Shown here: one piece after another, positions 17,227 to 26,647 of the stretch
Position numbering within the stretch: the first letter of the stretch is position 1
Layout: each line of letters opens with the position of its first letter
From: Paenibacillus aceris
GTDB lineage: Bacteria > Bacillota > Bacilli > Paenibacillales > NBRC-103111
Direction: 5' to 3'
Assembly (NCBI RefSeq): GCF_017874035.1
Contig: NZ_JAGGKV010000023.1
Coordinates: 52,224 to 116,223 of the forward strand
DNA length: 64,000 nt
Notes under the pieces: generated by a model
Seen by the model: only the letters and a program-made list of their open reading frames with translations
The model's database searches: none
What the model was told of the DNA's origin: nothing
Translations under genes and position numbers: made by a program

Positions 17227-19569
17227 TTATGAGCTTCGGCTGAGTTCCCGATAACGGGTCGGCGTCATGCCCTCGAGCTTTTTAAAAATCCGGTTAAAAT
17301 AACTGTGCTGATAGCCGACTTGATCGGCGACATCGCTGATCTTCATTTCGGACTCGCGCAGGAGTTCTTTGGCTTTCTCCAAACGCAACTCCGTTAAGTA
17401 GTCGATAAAGTTTTTCCCGGTTACCTGTTTGAACGTCTTGCTGAGGAAAAAAGGATTGGTGCCGGTATGATCCGCACAATTGTCCAAAGAGATATCGTTC
17501 ATATAATTTTGCTGTAAATAAATCATCGCTTGCTCGATGATGCGCTTGACCTGTGCATCAGAGCGTCCTGTCAGCTCACTCTGGAACGGAACAATCACTT
17601 TATCCTGAAACCATCTCAGGATTCGCTGAGGCTCGCGAATTTGGGAGAGCTGCTCGTACAAATTCGCTCCTTTGAACAGCCGGTTTGGGTTAATACCGGA
17701 AACCATAATGGCGTGCTGGACGTTGCCGAGCAAATGCAGCATGCCTTGCTGCACATCGATCTCTTTCGCTCCTTTGCAGGAAAGCGCCTCAAGGAACGAC
17801 GCCAGCATGTCGTGCGCCTCGTCTTCCCGGCCGGTGCGAAGCGCCTGAATCAGCTCCCGCTCCAACGTAAACGGATATTGGGGCTCCGATGCCTCATCAC
17901 CTTCGAGGTGATCCTTCTCCATATCGATAATCTGGTTCGCATTTTCAAAGTTACGGTAGCTGACGGCCTGTTTGGCTCTGTCAAAAGCAAGCGGAACATC
18001 CGAAATATGCGAGACCGGACGGCTGATCGCGATCGTGACGCGCATTTTCAGTATGCGGTTAATGTACTGTGTCAATTCTTCGCTGAACGTTTCAAACGCT
18101 TCCGTGATCGATTGATGTTCCGGCGTGATGAGCAGGAGACCTGCTGTGAGATCGTGGAAATTTAGCGTATCACCTTGCTCAAAATGTTGGGAAGCCAGCT
18201 CTTTGATCATGTTGACAGCCGCGAACGTTACAAGCCCCTCATCGCCATAGCGAAACGTCCCATCCATACTCGTCATGCCGACTAACTGAACATACAGCAC
18301 GGTAAAATGCCGATTTCTTACCTCCCATTTAAACCGCTCCATCCTGCGCAGCAAATCTTCCTCCGAGTAGTCGTTAAGGTAGCCCTGCAGCAGTTGGTGT
18401 AAAAAACTGTCTTTCACATGCGGCAGCTGCTCCGCGAGCTTGGTGTTAAGCTCAAGGCTCTCCTCGTGCAGGTTTCGCCATTGCTTTTCGATCAAGGTGA
18501 ATTCGTCTTCCCGACCTGCCCAGGTTGTATGACTGCCAAGCAGCGTGACGAGCCGTTTGACCGGCAAATAGATGCGCCGCGACGCCAGCCAGGAGAGCAG
18601 GGCCGCAAGCAGCAGAGCGATCAGACTTACAGTGATGATCAGCTTGGAAATAAACACCACAGGTGAAATGATGCTCGTGATCGGAGATGCCGATACATAC
18701 GTCCAATCGTCCGCAATTCTGGATAAGCTGCCATAGGAAACCGTGTAGGTCTTCCCTTTGTAATCTATAAAGAAGGATCCTTTTGGGGAGCCCAAAGACG
18801 TGATTTTTTCCCGTAAAGCCATGACGAACGGCGAATTGGAAGCGCTTCCGCTAGCAGAGACATAAAGCTCTCCGGAATTTTGCAGCACGAATGTTTCGCC
18901 TTCATCATACGGCGTCATCGTTTTCAGCAGGTTCGCGATTTTCTCGTTATCAAATCTAAACACGAGTACGCCGAAAGGATTCAAACTGCCTCCTGGAATA
19001 TGGTGAACAAGCGTCAAATCCTTCGTATTCGGCTGACTGGCATCGAAGGCCCACTGTGTCCAGTAGGTAATATTTTTGCCATGAATCAGTTTATCGTACA
19101 TGCCTGATAATGTCTGGTTATCCAGCAAGGTATATTCCGGATTAAATAGAACGGAGCTCGAACCGCCGATATACAGCTCCGCCTTCTTCACCAGCGCATT
19201 GGATCCCTGCATCGCGACGAGCGTTCTTGTAATATCTTGCGTTCTTTCAAAGTTTCTCACGAAATCGAACCCGTTCAAGCTGTAATCGAATTTATTGTCA
19301 AACGCCCAGTGGGATAACAGCAGCTCAAGGTTGCCCAGTTGATCGTCTATATTTTGGGAACGCTGCTCGATTTGTTTGTAATGCAGCTGCAGCAGTTCAC
19401 TCTCGATGCGCCCGCCGGCGATCCAATACACCAGTGCGCCCATAATGAGTCCCGGGATGCCGGAGACGATAAAAATCATGATCAGGCTTTTTCTAAAAAA
19501 GCGGCCTTTGCCGCCGTCCGTCCGGTCTTGCATTTTACCGAATCTTGCTTTTACGGTGCTTAAGAACAT
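17227..19569 (-). CDS. YesS-like membrane-anchored AraC-family regulator
   Basis: Protein of 780 residues with a membrane helix near 29-50, an extracytoplasmic sensor region of about 260 residues, a second helix near 310-335, a linker of about 340 residues and a C-terminal AraC domain with two helix-turn-helix units (LDNCADHTGTNPFFLSKTFK and ISDVADQVGYQHSYFNRIFK). This is the architecture of YesS, the one-component activator of rhamnogalacturonan genes in B. subtilis. It lies inside the cluster between the binding protein and the YetA-like gene, so it is the likely local activator. Its ribosome site is weak (GGTTGGTGA). Confidence 0.88.
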   Translation of the reverse strand: MFLSTVKARFGKMQDRTDGGKGRFFRKSLIMIFIVSGIPGLIMGALVYWIAGGRIESELLQLHYKQIEQRSQNIDDQLGNLELLLSHWAFDNKFDYSLNGFDFVRNFERTQDITRTLVAMQGSNALVKKAELYIGGSSSVLFNPEYTLLDNQTLSGMYDKLIHGKNITYWTQWAFDASQPNTKDLTLVHHIPGGSLNPFGVLVFRFDNEKIANLLKTMTPYDEGETFVLQNSGELYVSASGSASNSPFVMALREKITSLGSPKGSFFIDYKGKTYTVSYGSLSRIADDWTYVSASPITSIISPVVFISKLIITVSLIALLLAALLSWLASRRIYLPVKRLVTLLGSHTTWAGREDEFTLIEKQWRNLHEESLELNTKLAEQLPHVKDSFLHQLLQGYLNDYSEEDLLRRMERFKWEVRNRHFTVLYVQLVGMTSMDGTFRYGDEGLVTFAAVNMIKELASQHFEQGDTLNFHDLTAGLLLITPEHQSITEAFETFSEELTQYINRILKMRVTIAISRPVSHISDVPLAFDRAKQAVSYRNFENANQIIDMEKDHLEGDEASEPQYPFTLERELIQALRTGREDEAHDMLASFLEALSCKGAKEIDVQQGMLHLLGNVQHAIMVSGINPNRLFKGANLYEQLSQIREPQRILRWFQDKVIVPFQSELTGRSDAQVKRIIEQAMIYLQQNYMNDISLDNCADHTGTNPFFLSKTFKQVTGKNFIDYLTELRLEKAKELLRESEMKISDVADQVGYQHSYFNRIFKKLEGMTPTRYRELSRSS

Positions 19570-19705
19570 GCTGTCACCAACCCATTCGTAAGTTTAGCTT
19601 CAAGCAAATGACGCTATAACTTTGAGCATATATCGGAAACAGAGAGGGCGGAAGTTAAATATCAGAGTTTTTCCCATACTTTTCCGACTTCTTACAGCTG
19701 AAAGA

Positions 19706-19744
19706 AGGCACCCAAGTTCCGCCAGTTGCGAAACCTGAGTGCCT
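19706..19744 (-). terminator. Hairpin terminator after the LplA-type binding protein
   Basis: Thirteen-base arms (AGGCACTCAGGTT against AACTTGGGTGCCT, two G-U pairs) with a 13-base loop; the T tract (TTCTTTC) is interrupted, so read-through into the regulator gene is possible. Confidence 0.65.
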
Positions 19745-19777
19745 GAATGCGGCTGCTAGCCTAAGCTTTTCAATTCA

Positions 19778-21358
19778 TTACTTCTTCACTGCGGCGTAAA
19801 GATCGTTCATTTCTTTCACCAGGTCGTCCCCACCTGATTTTTTCCATGTCTCAAACGCCGTTTTCAATCCTGCTTCGTCCGTTTGACCGACGATGAATTT
19901 GATGCGCGCATCATTGATAATGTTGTCCAGCTGCTGACCTTTTTGCGAGTAGACTTGGGAGATAAACGGCTCTGCAGGGTTAGCCACGATGAACTGCTCC
20001 GCTTCTTTTTGAATTTTCGTCGTTTGCAGGCGAAGCGGTGTTTGTTTCACTTTCAAGCCGCGATCCTCTGGGATGAAAGGCAGCATTTGGTTCAAGCCTT
20101 CAACTTCAGACTCCAGAAGCGCTGTATCTTTGCTAGGCACTACGGCGTCGCCTTCTTTCGTGTAGTGCTTTCCTTCCAATCCATAACCGGCTATTGTGGT
20201 GAGCTCCGGCGAGTTCATTTGATCCAGGAATTTCAGCACGCGCTTCAAATCGTCTTCCGTTTTCACAGACGACTTCGGAATGGCGAGCAATCCTGCAAAA
20301 CCGGATGTTGGAAGTGCTTTGAGACCGACTTTGCCGGTGACGCCAATCATGTTATCAATGTAATGAATGTCCGGCTTATCCTTGCCTTCCTTCGCGAGCG
20401 TCTGGTGAATTTTATCGTCCAAACGTGCTGCATTGTCAGTCACGTCAATGATAACGCCGGCTTGATTATTGACAACAGGATCGTTCCACTTCGCCGAGTC
20501 AAATACAGCAAAGTCCTGATTGATCAACTTTTCATCATATAGCTTTTTCATAAATTTCAAAGCTTCCAAATATTCCGGCGTTTGATGTTCCGGCATCAGT
20601 TTGCCGTCTACGACACCCCATTTGTTCGGAGCGCCGAACCAAAGCTTAATAATGTCGAAGCTGCTGGCCCATTGCCCGGTCCATTTCACCATCACCATAC
20701 CGTAGGTGTCATCTTTGCCGTTTTTATCCGGATCTTTCTCCTTAAACGCTTTCAGTATGTTGTAGAAATCGTCGATTGTTTTGGGCGGCTGCATACCCAC
20801 AGCTTCCAGCCAATCTTTACGGTAGTTAATTCCGTTTCTGCCAAGCGCGCGTCCACGGTAAACGCCATAGTTTTTGCCATCGATAGAGGAGTTGTTCATG
20901 ATAACGGAGTTCGCCTGACTCAGTGACGGGAAGTCCTTCAAATACTTGCCTACTTCCCAGAACGCGCCGGATTTCGCCGCATTCACGAAGCTCGGATTTT
21001 TCACATCAGGTACATAGATGATACTGGGAAGCTTGCCGGAAGCAAGTGTGATGTTGAATTTATCCGGATACGATGCGTTCGGCACCCATTCCAGGTGGAT
21101 ATTCGTATTCGTCCTTTTCTCAATTTCCGTCACGACCGGACCATCGTCCTTAGGGAAGTTCGTCTTGAAAATCGGAAGCATGACATTCAGATCCAGCGGT
21201 GCTTGCTGCTGTGCAGGCGTAGCTGCTGAGGGAGCAGATGATGCTGTTGAAGGAGTGGTTGCCGCTTCCTTACCTCCGCTGCTGCAGCCAACAATTGTTG
21301 TCATAGCCACCGTACTGACTGCTGCAACGGAAATCCATTTTTTTGAGTTCTTTTTCAT
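19778..21358 (-). CDS. LplA/YtcQ-type solute-binding lipoprotein
   Basis: Long-form (526 residue) extracellular binding protein with lipobox IVGC (Cys25) and a Ser/Thr/Ala-rich linker. Large size and partnering with LplB/LplC-type permeases place it in the group that captures pectin-derived oligosaccharides such as unsaturated rhamnogalacturonan fragments. A strong AAAGGAGGAG site precedes the ATG. It follows the two permease genes and ends at a hairpin, typical of a highly expressed binding protein. Confidence 0.9.
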   Translation of the reverse strand: MKKNSKKWISVAAVSTVAMTTIVGCSSGGKEAATTPSTASSAPSAATPAQQQAPLDLNVMLPIFKTNFPKDDGPVVTEIEKRTNTNIHLEWVPNASYPDKFNITLASGKLPSIIYVPDVKNPSFVNAAKSGAFWEVGKYLKDFPSLSQANSVIMNNSSIDGKNYGVYRGRALGRNGINYRKDWLEAVGMQPPKTIDDFYNILKAFKEKDPDKNGKDDTYGMVMVKWTGQWASSFDIIKLWFGAPNKWGVVDGKLMPEHQTPEYLEALKFMKKLYDEKLINQDFAVFDSAKWNDPVVNNQAGVIIDVTDNAARLDDKIHQTLAKEGKDKPDIHYIDNMIGVTGKVGLKALPTSGFAGLLAIPKSSVKTEDDLKRVLKFLDQMNSPELTTIAGYGLEGKHYTKEGDAVVPSKDTALLESEVEGLNQMLPFIPEDRGLKVKQTPLRLQTTKIQKEAEQFIVANPAEPFISQVYSQKGQQLDNIINDARIKFIVGQTDEAGLKTAFETWKKSGGDDLVKEMNDLYAAVKK

Positions 21359-21448
21359 GTGATCGCTCCTCCTTTAATATGGGCAGCCTCTCGGCATGGC
21401 CTAGGCTGAATTGCCGAGAAACAGTTAAGATTAGCTATCGTTATCCGT

Positions 21449-22333
21449 TTAACCCTTGACCGATCCAATAAGGACCCCCTTGGCAAAATGCTTTTGCAGG
21501 AACGGATAGACGAGCAAAATGGGGATGGTGCCGACGACGATAACAGCCATTTTGATAGATTGCTCCTGCTGTTTCACGAACTGCGGATCGACTGAACTCA
21601 TATCGCCGGCCGCCATTTGCGACAGCAGCACGATTTGTCTCAGCATGACCTGAAGCGGCCATTTGGCCGGATCGTTGAGATACAGCAAAGCGGAGAAAAA
21701 GTTGTTCCAATGGCCAACCGCATAAAACAACGTGAATGTGGCCAGCACCGGCATGGATAGAGGGAGAACTATGCGCCAGAGGAGCCCGATCTCCGTACAG
21801 CCGTCAATCTTGGCCGCTTCCTCCAGCTCTTGCGGGAGCTCCTGAAAGAAATTTTTGACGATAATCAGATTAAAAGCGCTGATTGCTCCTGGAATCATTA
21901 GAGCCCAATAGGTATCGAGCATATGAAGCTCGCGAACAACGATATAAGTTGGAATCAGACCGCCGCCGAAGAGCATGGAGAAAACGATCATATTTAATAC
22001 CGTATTTCGGCCCATAAGCGCTTTTTTGGATAAGGCATACGCCATCGTTACGGTAAAAAACAGATTGACGATCGTACCGACGATGGTCACGTAAAGCGAA
22101 ACCCAAATACTTTTCAAAATCGTATCTGTCGAAAAAATAAACTCGTAAGCCGACAGAGTAAACGTTTTGGGAATCAGGAAGACCGCTCTTTGGGTCAACT
22201 CCGTATCCGAAGCGAACGAACCGGCCACCACATAGATGAAGGGTAGAACGGCTACGATACCTATAATACTGAGCAGAATATAATTGCTTACATCGAATAG
22301 GGTCCCTGCAAAGCTTTTGTACCTTTTAGACAA
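21449..22333 (-). CDS. LplC/YtcP-type sugar ABC transporter permease
   Basis: Membrane permease of 294 residues with six predicted helices, the coupling loop EEAAKIDGCTEIGLLWRIVLPL and the family's C-terminal KHFAKGVLIGSVKG. The start is a TTG with GGAGGAG seven bases upstream. It lies 19 bases after the LplB-type permease gene. Part of the rhamnogalacturonan importer. Confidence 0.92.
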   Translation of the reverse strand: MSKRYKSFAGTLFDVSNYILLSIIGIVAVLPFIYVVAGSFASDTELTQRAVFLIPKTFTLSAYEFIFSTDTILKSIWVSLYVTIVGTIVNLFFTVTMAYALSKKALMGRNTVLNMIVFSMLFGGGLIPTYIVVRELHMLDTYWALMIPGAISAFNLIIVKNFFQELPQELEEAAKIDGCTEIGLLWRIVLPLSMPVLATFTLFYAVGHWNNFFSALLYLNDPAKWPLQVMLRQIVLLSQMAAGDMSSVDPQFVKQQEQSIKMAVIVVGTIPILLVYPFLQKHFAKGVLIGSVKG

Positions 22334-22352
22334 TGTGCCTCTCCTCCTTCAC

Positions 22353-23324
22353 CTAATAAATTCCGGATTGGCCGAAGCGCTTCGCCAGCCAGTTCGTGCC
22401 GAGAACGAGGATAACGCCGACAATCGCTTTAAACAAGCCGACCGCTGTGCTGTAACTGAACGCGCCTTGCGTAATCCCCATCATATAGACGTACGTATCG
22501 AATACTTCCGCTGTCTCCCTGTTCAAAGGATTGAGCATCAAGAAAATTTGCTCGAAACCGTTGTCCAAGACCTGCCCCATCCGCAGAATGAGGAGAATGA
22601 TGATTGTGCTCCGAATGGAAGGCAGCGTAATATGCCACATCTGCCGAAAGCGGTTTGCGCCGTCCATAATGGCAGCTTCATATTGTTCAACATCTACACC
22701 CGCCAGAGCCGCTAGGAAAATGATCGTGCCAAATCCGCATTCCTTCCATATCGTTTGAATGATAATCATCGGTCGGAACCAATGAGGATTAGCCAGAAAA
22801 TCGATTTTGGTGCCCGTATGCTGCTGCAGCATCTCATTCACAATCCCGCCTTGTGTTGTAAGAAACACATACGTCAAACTGGCCACAATAACTAAAGAAA
22901 TAAAATGCGGTACATAGATCAGTGTTTGAATGGTTCTTTTGAAAAAGGCCAGACGGACTTCATTTAAGAGCAGTGCCAAAACAATCGGTGCCGGGAAGAA
23001 AAACAACAAGTTGTAGAACGAGAGCAAGAGCGTGTTGCGAAGCAGCATGAAAAATTCAGGATTCGTGAAAAAAACACGAAAGTGATCCATCCCCACCCAG
23101 TCGCTTTTCCAAAAGCCTAGAAATGGCTGGTAATTTTTAAAAGCAAGCAGTACGCCCCACATCGGGACATATTTGAAAATAATGAAATATAACAATCCCG
23201 GAGCTAATAGCAAGTACAGCCATTTGTCTTTCAGCAGTCGTCCCCCTACATGGGAACGGCGTATCGCTTGGTCACGTGTAGCCGATTGTGCGACTATCGA
23301 ATTAGGTGCAGCCGCCCGTTTCAT
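22353..23324 (-). CDS. LplB/YteP-type sugar ABC transporter permease
   Basis: First gene of the importer: about 323 residues, six predicted membrane helices, opening YLLLAPGLLYFIIFKYVPMWG and coupling loop EAAIMDGANRFRQMWHITLPSI, both typical of LplB. The frame is open up to 23459, but GGAGGTGAAGGGA directly before the ATG at 23324 fixes the start there, and the upstream 45 codons do not resemble the family. No ATPase gene is nearby. Confidence 0.92.
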   Translation of the reverse strand: MKRAAAPNSIVAQSATRDQAIRRSHVGGRLLKDKWLYLLLAPGLLYFIIFKYVPMWGVLLAFKNYQPFLGFWKSDWVGMDHFRVFFTNPEFFMLLRNTLLLSFYNLLFFFPAPIVLALLLNEVRLAFFKRTIQTLIYVPHFISLVIVASLTYVFLTTQGGIVNEMLQQHTGTKIDFLANPHWFRPMIIIQTIWKECGFGTIIFLAALAGVDVEQYEAAIMDGANRFRQMWHITLPSIRSTIIILLILRMGQVLDNGFEQIFLMLNPLNRETAEVFDTYVYMMGITQGAFSYSTAVGLFKAIVGVILVLGTNWLAKRFGQSGIY

Positions 23325-23520
23325 TCCCTTCACCTCCAAGTAGTTGATCGCCTCGCGAGCGGTGTAGACCCAGTATGCAGCCTTAACTATTTTCCGCCAA
23401 TCAGACATTTTTGTAAGCCTTTCCAACATACTGTTTGAGACCAAATCAAGAAAATGCAAACGCGATAAAACTGTTGAAATCCCCTGTATGGCCTAGTGCA
23501 AACTGTTCAATAAAATACGA

Positions 23521-23550
23521 TTGTTTATTGGGATGATTCCGGCTTATAGT
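23521..23550 (+). promoter_or_regulatory. Candidate sigma-A promoter of the GH42 gene
   Basis: TTGTTT at 23521-23526 and TATAGT at 23545-23550 with an 18-base spacer, 34 bases upstream of the chosen start. The region also carries the divergent importer operon on the other strand. Confidence 0.45.
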
Positions 23551-23584
23551 AGAACTTATACTTCAAATGAATAGGGTGAATGGA

Positions 23585-25576
23585 ATGGGCAAGAAGCTTT
23601 ACCACGGAGCCGCATGGTATCCCGAGCTTTGGGAGGAAGACGTTCTACGACAGGATATTGCGCTTATGCAGCAGACGGGAATTAACGTTGTTCGGATCGG
23701 TGAGTTCGCCTGGTCGAACATGGAGCCGCAGGAAGGACACATTGATCTTAGCTTTTTTGTCAAAGTCATTGGCTGGCTGAGCGAGGCGGGCATCGATACC
23801 GTCATGTGTACGCCGACCCCGACGCCGCCTATCTGGTTTACGCACGGCCATCCCGAGCGAATGTATGTAAATGAGCAGCTGCAGGTGATGGGACATGGTT
23901 CCAGACAGCATGCCTGCACGAACCATCCTTACTTTAGGGAAAAAGCCGCCATCATAACTGAGCATATCGCGCAAGCCATCGGTCCATTGCCTGGCGTCAT
24001 CGGCTGGCAGCTCGACAATGAATTCAAGGCGCATGTCGCCGAGTGCCTGTGTGAAACATGCCGCAGCCAATGGCAGCAATGGCTGGAGGAGCGCTACGGT
24101 ACCATCGAACAGCTCAATGATGCCTGGGGGACGCAAATTTGGAGCGAGTACTACCACAGCTTCGATCAGGTGCCGCAGCCCGGTCCTGCGCCTTTTCTGC
24201 ACAATTCTTCCCTCAAGACGAACTACCAGCTGTTCTCGATGGAAAAAATCGCCCAATTTGCGGACGAGCAAGCCGCAATTATCCGAAATTATTCCGAGGC
24301 GCCGATTACTCATAACAGCAGCGTGGCATTCCACGTCGATAATGAACGATTGTTCCGCAATTTGGACTTTGCTTCCTTCGACACGTACGCTACGTTCGAT
24401 AACATTCCTGGCTACTTGATTAACAATGATCTCTGGCGCAATTTCAAACGCGGACGGGATTACTGGATCATGGAAACCAGTCCTTCCTTTGCGGCCTCAT
24501 TGGAAAGTTATGCGAAACCGCATCCGAACGGCTATCTGAAAGCGGAAGCGGTAGCTGCTTATGCCTTGGGCGCGGAAGGATTCTGCTACTGGCTCTGGCG
24601 GCAGCAGCGTGCGGGCTGCGAGCAGCCGCACGGATCGGTCATCAGCGCGTGGGGCAAGCCTACGGTCGGCTATCCCAATGTGTTGGAAGTCGAGCAGGCT
24701 CGTCAAGAAATCGAAGCAACAATACTGTCTACCAGACCGGTGCAGGCCGAGGTCGCCCTCACCTATTCGGATCGGGCCAAAGCGTTTCTGAAGACAGAAC
24801 CGCACCGAAAGCTGAGTCATCGCGGATTGATGACGGATTTCTACGGGCATCTGCTAAACACCGGCTTGCATCGCGACGTTGTTCCGGAAGGTGCTCCGCT
24901 CGACGGCTACAAGCTGCTGTTTACGCCGTTCCTCCCTTATGTCTCTTCCGACTATACCGAGCGAGCTTTACAACTCGTCGAGGCAGGCGGTGTTTGGGTG
25001 ATCGGGCCGTTTACAGGCGGCCGGACTGCGGAGCACACCGTACACACGGATGCCGCACTTGGCGTACTCGAACGCTTAGCGGGGGTGGAAACAGTGTACA
25101 CATTCCCGATGGAAGGCAGCGGTTCTGCGGGCAGCGCTTTTGGCGTCAATGCTCCGCTCTCCCTCTGGAGCTCCGTATTCGAGCCGAAGGAAGCTGCGGC
25201 AGTCGGTGTCCTTGCGGAAGGCGGGCTGGCACCTGGCCTTGCTTTCATCACGGAGAAGCAGCACGGCAAAGGCAAGATCGTCATGCTGGGCTCCTTGCCC
25301 GCCGGCGAAGACGGGGAGCGTCTGCTGAATCGCCTTATCCTCCGTTATGCGGATGAAGCCGGTGTAAACGTGCGCTCCGATGTAACGAAAGGCACGCTCG
25401 TTGCTCCTCGGAGGGGAGTCGATCATGACGTCTGGGTCGTCGTGAACATGGACGGCGCCGGGGGCAGCGTCACTCTTCCGCGTGGGGGCTTCGATCCTGT
25501 GACGCAGGAACATGTTGCTCCCGGAAAGCTGGAGCTTGGCCGGTATGCGCATAAAGTGATTCGCTTTAACCACTAG
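23585..25576 (+). CDS. GH42 beta-galactosidase
   Basis: Cytoplasmic glycoside hydrolase family 42 enzyme, about 663 residues, releasing terminal beta-galactose from oligosaccharides. It opens KKLYHGAAWYPELWEED as family members do. The acid/base glutamate is Glu146 in GWQLDNEF and the nucleophile is Glu297 in YWIMETS. Cysteines at about 111, 154, 156 and 159 form the family's usual zinc site (HACTNH and ECLCETC). An ATG 18 bases upstream is in frame, but AGGG lies between, eight bases before the ATG at 23585. It is divergent from the rhamnogalacturonan importer and probably strips galactan side chains of pectin fragments. Confidence 0.93.
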   Translation: MGKKLYHGAAWYPELWEEDVLRQDIALMQQTGINVVRIGEFAWSNMEPQEGHIDLSFFVKVIGWLSEAGIDTVMCTPTPTPPIWFTHGHPERMYVNEQLQVMGHGSRQHACTNHPYFREKAAIITEHIAQAIGPLPGVIGWQLDNEFKAHVAECLCETCRSQWQQWLEERYGTIEQLNDAWGTQIWSEYYHSFDQVPQPGPAPFLHNSSLKTNYQLFSMEKIAQFADEQAAIIRNYSEAPITHNSSVAFHVDNERLFRNLDFASFDTYATFDNIPGYLINNDLWRNFKRGRDYWIMETSPSFAASLESYAKPHPNGYLKAEAVAAYALGAEGFCYWLWRQQRAGCEQPHGSVISAWGKPTVGYPNVLEVEQARQEIEATILSTRPVQAEVALTYSDRAKAFLKTEPHRKLSHRGLMTDFYGHLLNTGLHRDVVPEGAPLDGYKLLFTPFLPYVSSDYTERALQLVEAGGVWVIGPFTGGRTAEHTVHTDAALGVLERLAGVETVYTFPMEGSGSAGSAFGVNAPLSLWSSVFEPKEAAAVGVLAEGGLAPGLAFITEKQHGKGKIVMLGSLPAGEDGERLLNRLILRYADEAGVNVRSDVTKGTLVAPRRGVDHDVWVVVNMDGAGGSVTLPRGGFDPVTQEHVAPGKLELGRYAHKVIRFNH

Positions 25577-25579
25577 CAC

Positions 25580-25628
25580 AAAGGGCTGTCCCGAGAGTAG
25601 CAAGTTCTACTCTTGGGACAGCCCTTTT
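25580..25628 (+). terminator. Strong Rho-independent terminator of the GH42 gene
   Basis: Arms of about 21 bases (AAAGGGCTGTCCCGAGAGTAG and CTACTCTTGGGACAGCCCTTT) with a 6-base loop and a closing T run. Symmetric, so it may also stop transcription from the other side. Confidence 0.92.
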
Positions 25629-25663
25629 GGTACGTGTATGTCTCCTGTATCCCTAGTACGTTA

Positions 25664-25807
25664 GGGAACTACAGGGCGCTATTTGAGCTAATTGTCGGCT
25701 TCATGGTTCAGACGGAACTCTAGGATCTTATTTCCCCTAAATCGTTTTCTTTTGGCCAAAAATAAGAAAATAGCGGACCACAGTTCCCGCTTTCTATTAA
25801 GCCCCCT
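25664..25807. repeat. Dispersed modular inverted repeat, copy B
   Basis: Units: GGGAACTACAGGGCGCTATTT at 25664, GGAACTCTAGGATCTTATTT at 25714 and the inverted AAATAGCGGACCACAGTTCCC ending at 25788, then CTATTAAGCCCCCT at 25794-25807, a 14-base string repeated exactly in copy D. The element ends exactly where AraC-like coding sequence begins. Confidence 0.78.
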
Positions 25808-26289
25808 GAACTATGCTTATCCTGCCACAAGCGTACCGCATGAATATTATCCTGATCAAGGCGAAGATCCATGGGAGCTGGGTTTCGTGGCTTTCAGCGG
25901 CACTTCGGCCGATGCCATTTTGGAGCACCTCGTCCGTCAGAAGCCCACTCCAGTGAAAAAAGCCCAGTTTCATGAGCTTTGGAATAAGCTTGAGGCCTTA
26001 TGGCAGCATATCAGCTTGAATGGAGAAAGTGGCTATTGGGAAGCGTCACGACGGATATATGACATGCTGCTCTATGCATTTTCACCGACTATTCATAGGC
26101 AGCTATGGCGTTACGCCTCAGCAGTATATTCAGCAGATTCGGATGCGCCGTTCCGTTCAGCTTTTTCAGGAAAACCCTGGTATCACAATTGAAAAAGTGG
26201 CGCAGCAGTTAGGTATGGACACCAGCTATTTTATTCGCATTTTTAAACGAACCTATGGCCAAACGCCCAAGCAATTTATGAAAACATAA
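25806..26289 (+). pseudogene. Broken AraC-family regulator remnant
   Basis: Two overlapping frames together resemble an AraC-type regulator. The first (to about 26100) carries an N-terminal ligand-domain-like stretch (YYPDQGEDPWELGFVAFSG) and a helical linker. The second (from about 26100) supplies the second half of the DNA-binding domain (YGVTPQQYIQQIRMRRSVQL, then VAQQLGMDTSYFIRIFKRTY). The first helix-turn-helix, about 50 residues, is missing at the junction and the frame changes there, implying an internal deletion. The 5' end is also absent, as coding similarity begins at the edge of repeat copy B. It may once have regulated the GH42 gene. Confidence 0.75.
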
Positions 26290-26327
26290 AAAAGAGGACG
26301 CCCCCCGCGAGTGCATCCTCACATGAA

Positions 26328-26376
26328 AAAATCCCCACCAAGTAAACTCTGTCTACTTAGAAGGGATTTTATTTTT
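26328..26376 (+). terminator. Hairpin terminator downstream of the AraC remnant
   Basis: AAAATCCC pairs with GGGATTTT, with an inner AAGTA/TACTT stem, followed by ATTTTTTCTT. The next 270 bases to 26647 hold no gene or recognisable signal. Confidence 0.65.
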
Positions 26377-26647
26377 TCTTGCGTTTTACATGAAAGGCGA
26401 ATTTCACCATGCTGCAGGCAATACTTCATTCAATTTTCAATTCCAACTATGGATACAAGTTTTAACAACGAACATTATCCGGTAAACAGGTTCTCGTTCT
26501 TTTCCGTTATTCACGCAATAAATGTTATTATTGCCCATTAAAAAGCAATTTATACACGCTTGCTGCAAAATAATTTTACAGCCTCACTCAGCGCACAATC
26601 CCGCTCGATTTCTCAGGGCATCAGGTGGTTTTTATCCGTTATGTATG

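Noticed and set aside
23645..24334. Minus-strand open frame of 229 codons
   Set aside because: Antisense shadow of the GH42 gene, whose catalytic and zinc residues are intact.
24649..25356. Plus-strand open frame of 235 codons
   Set aside because: Out-of-frame shadow of the GH42 gene; Arg/Cys-rich translation with no family resemblance.
25692..25805. Apparent first 38 codons of the AraC remnant
   Set aside because: This stretch is repeat copy B, so the codons are not ancestral coding sequence.
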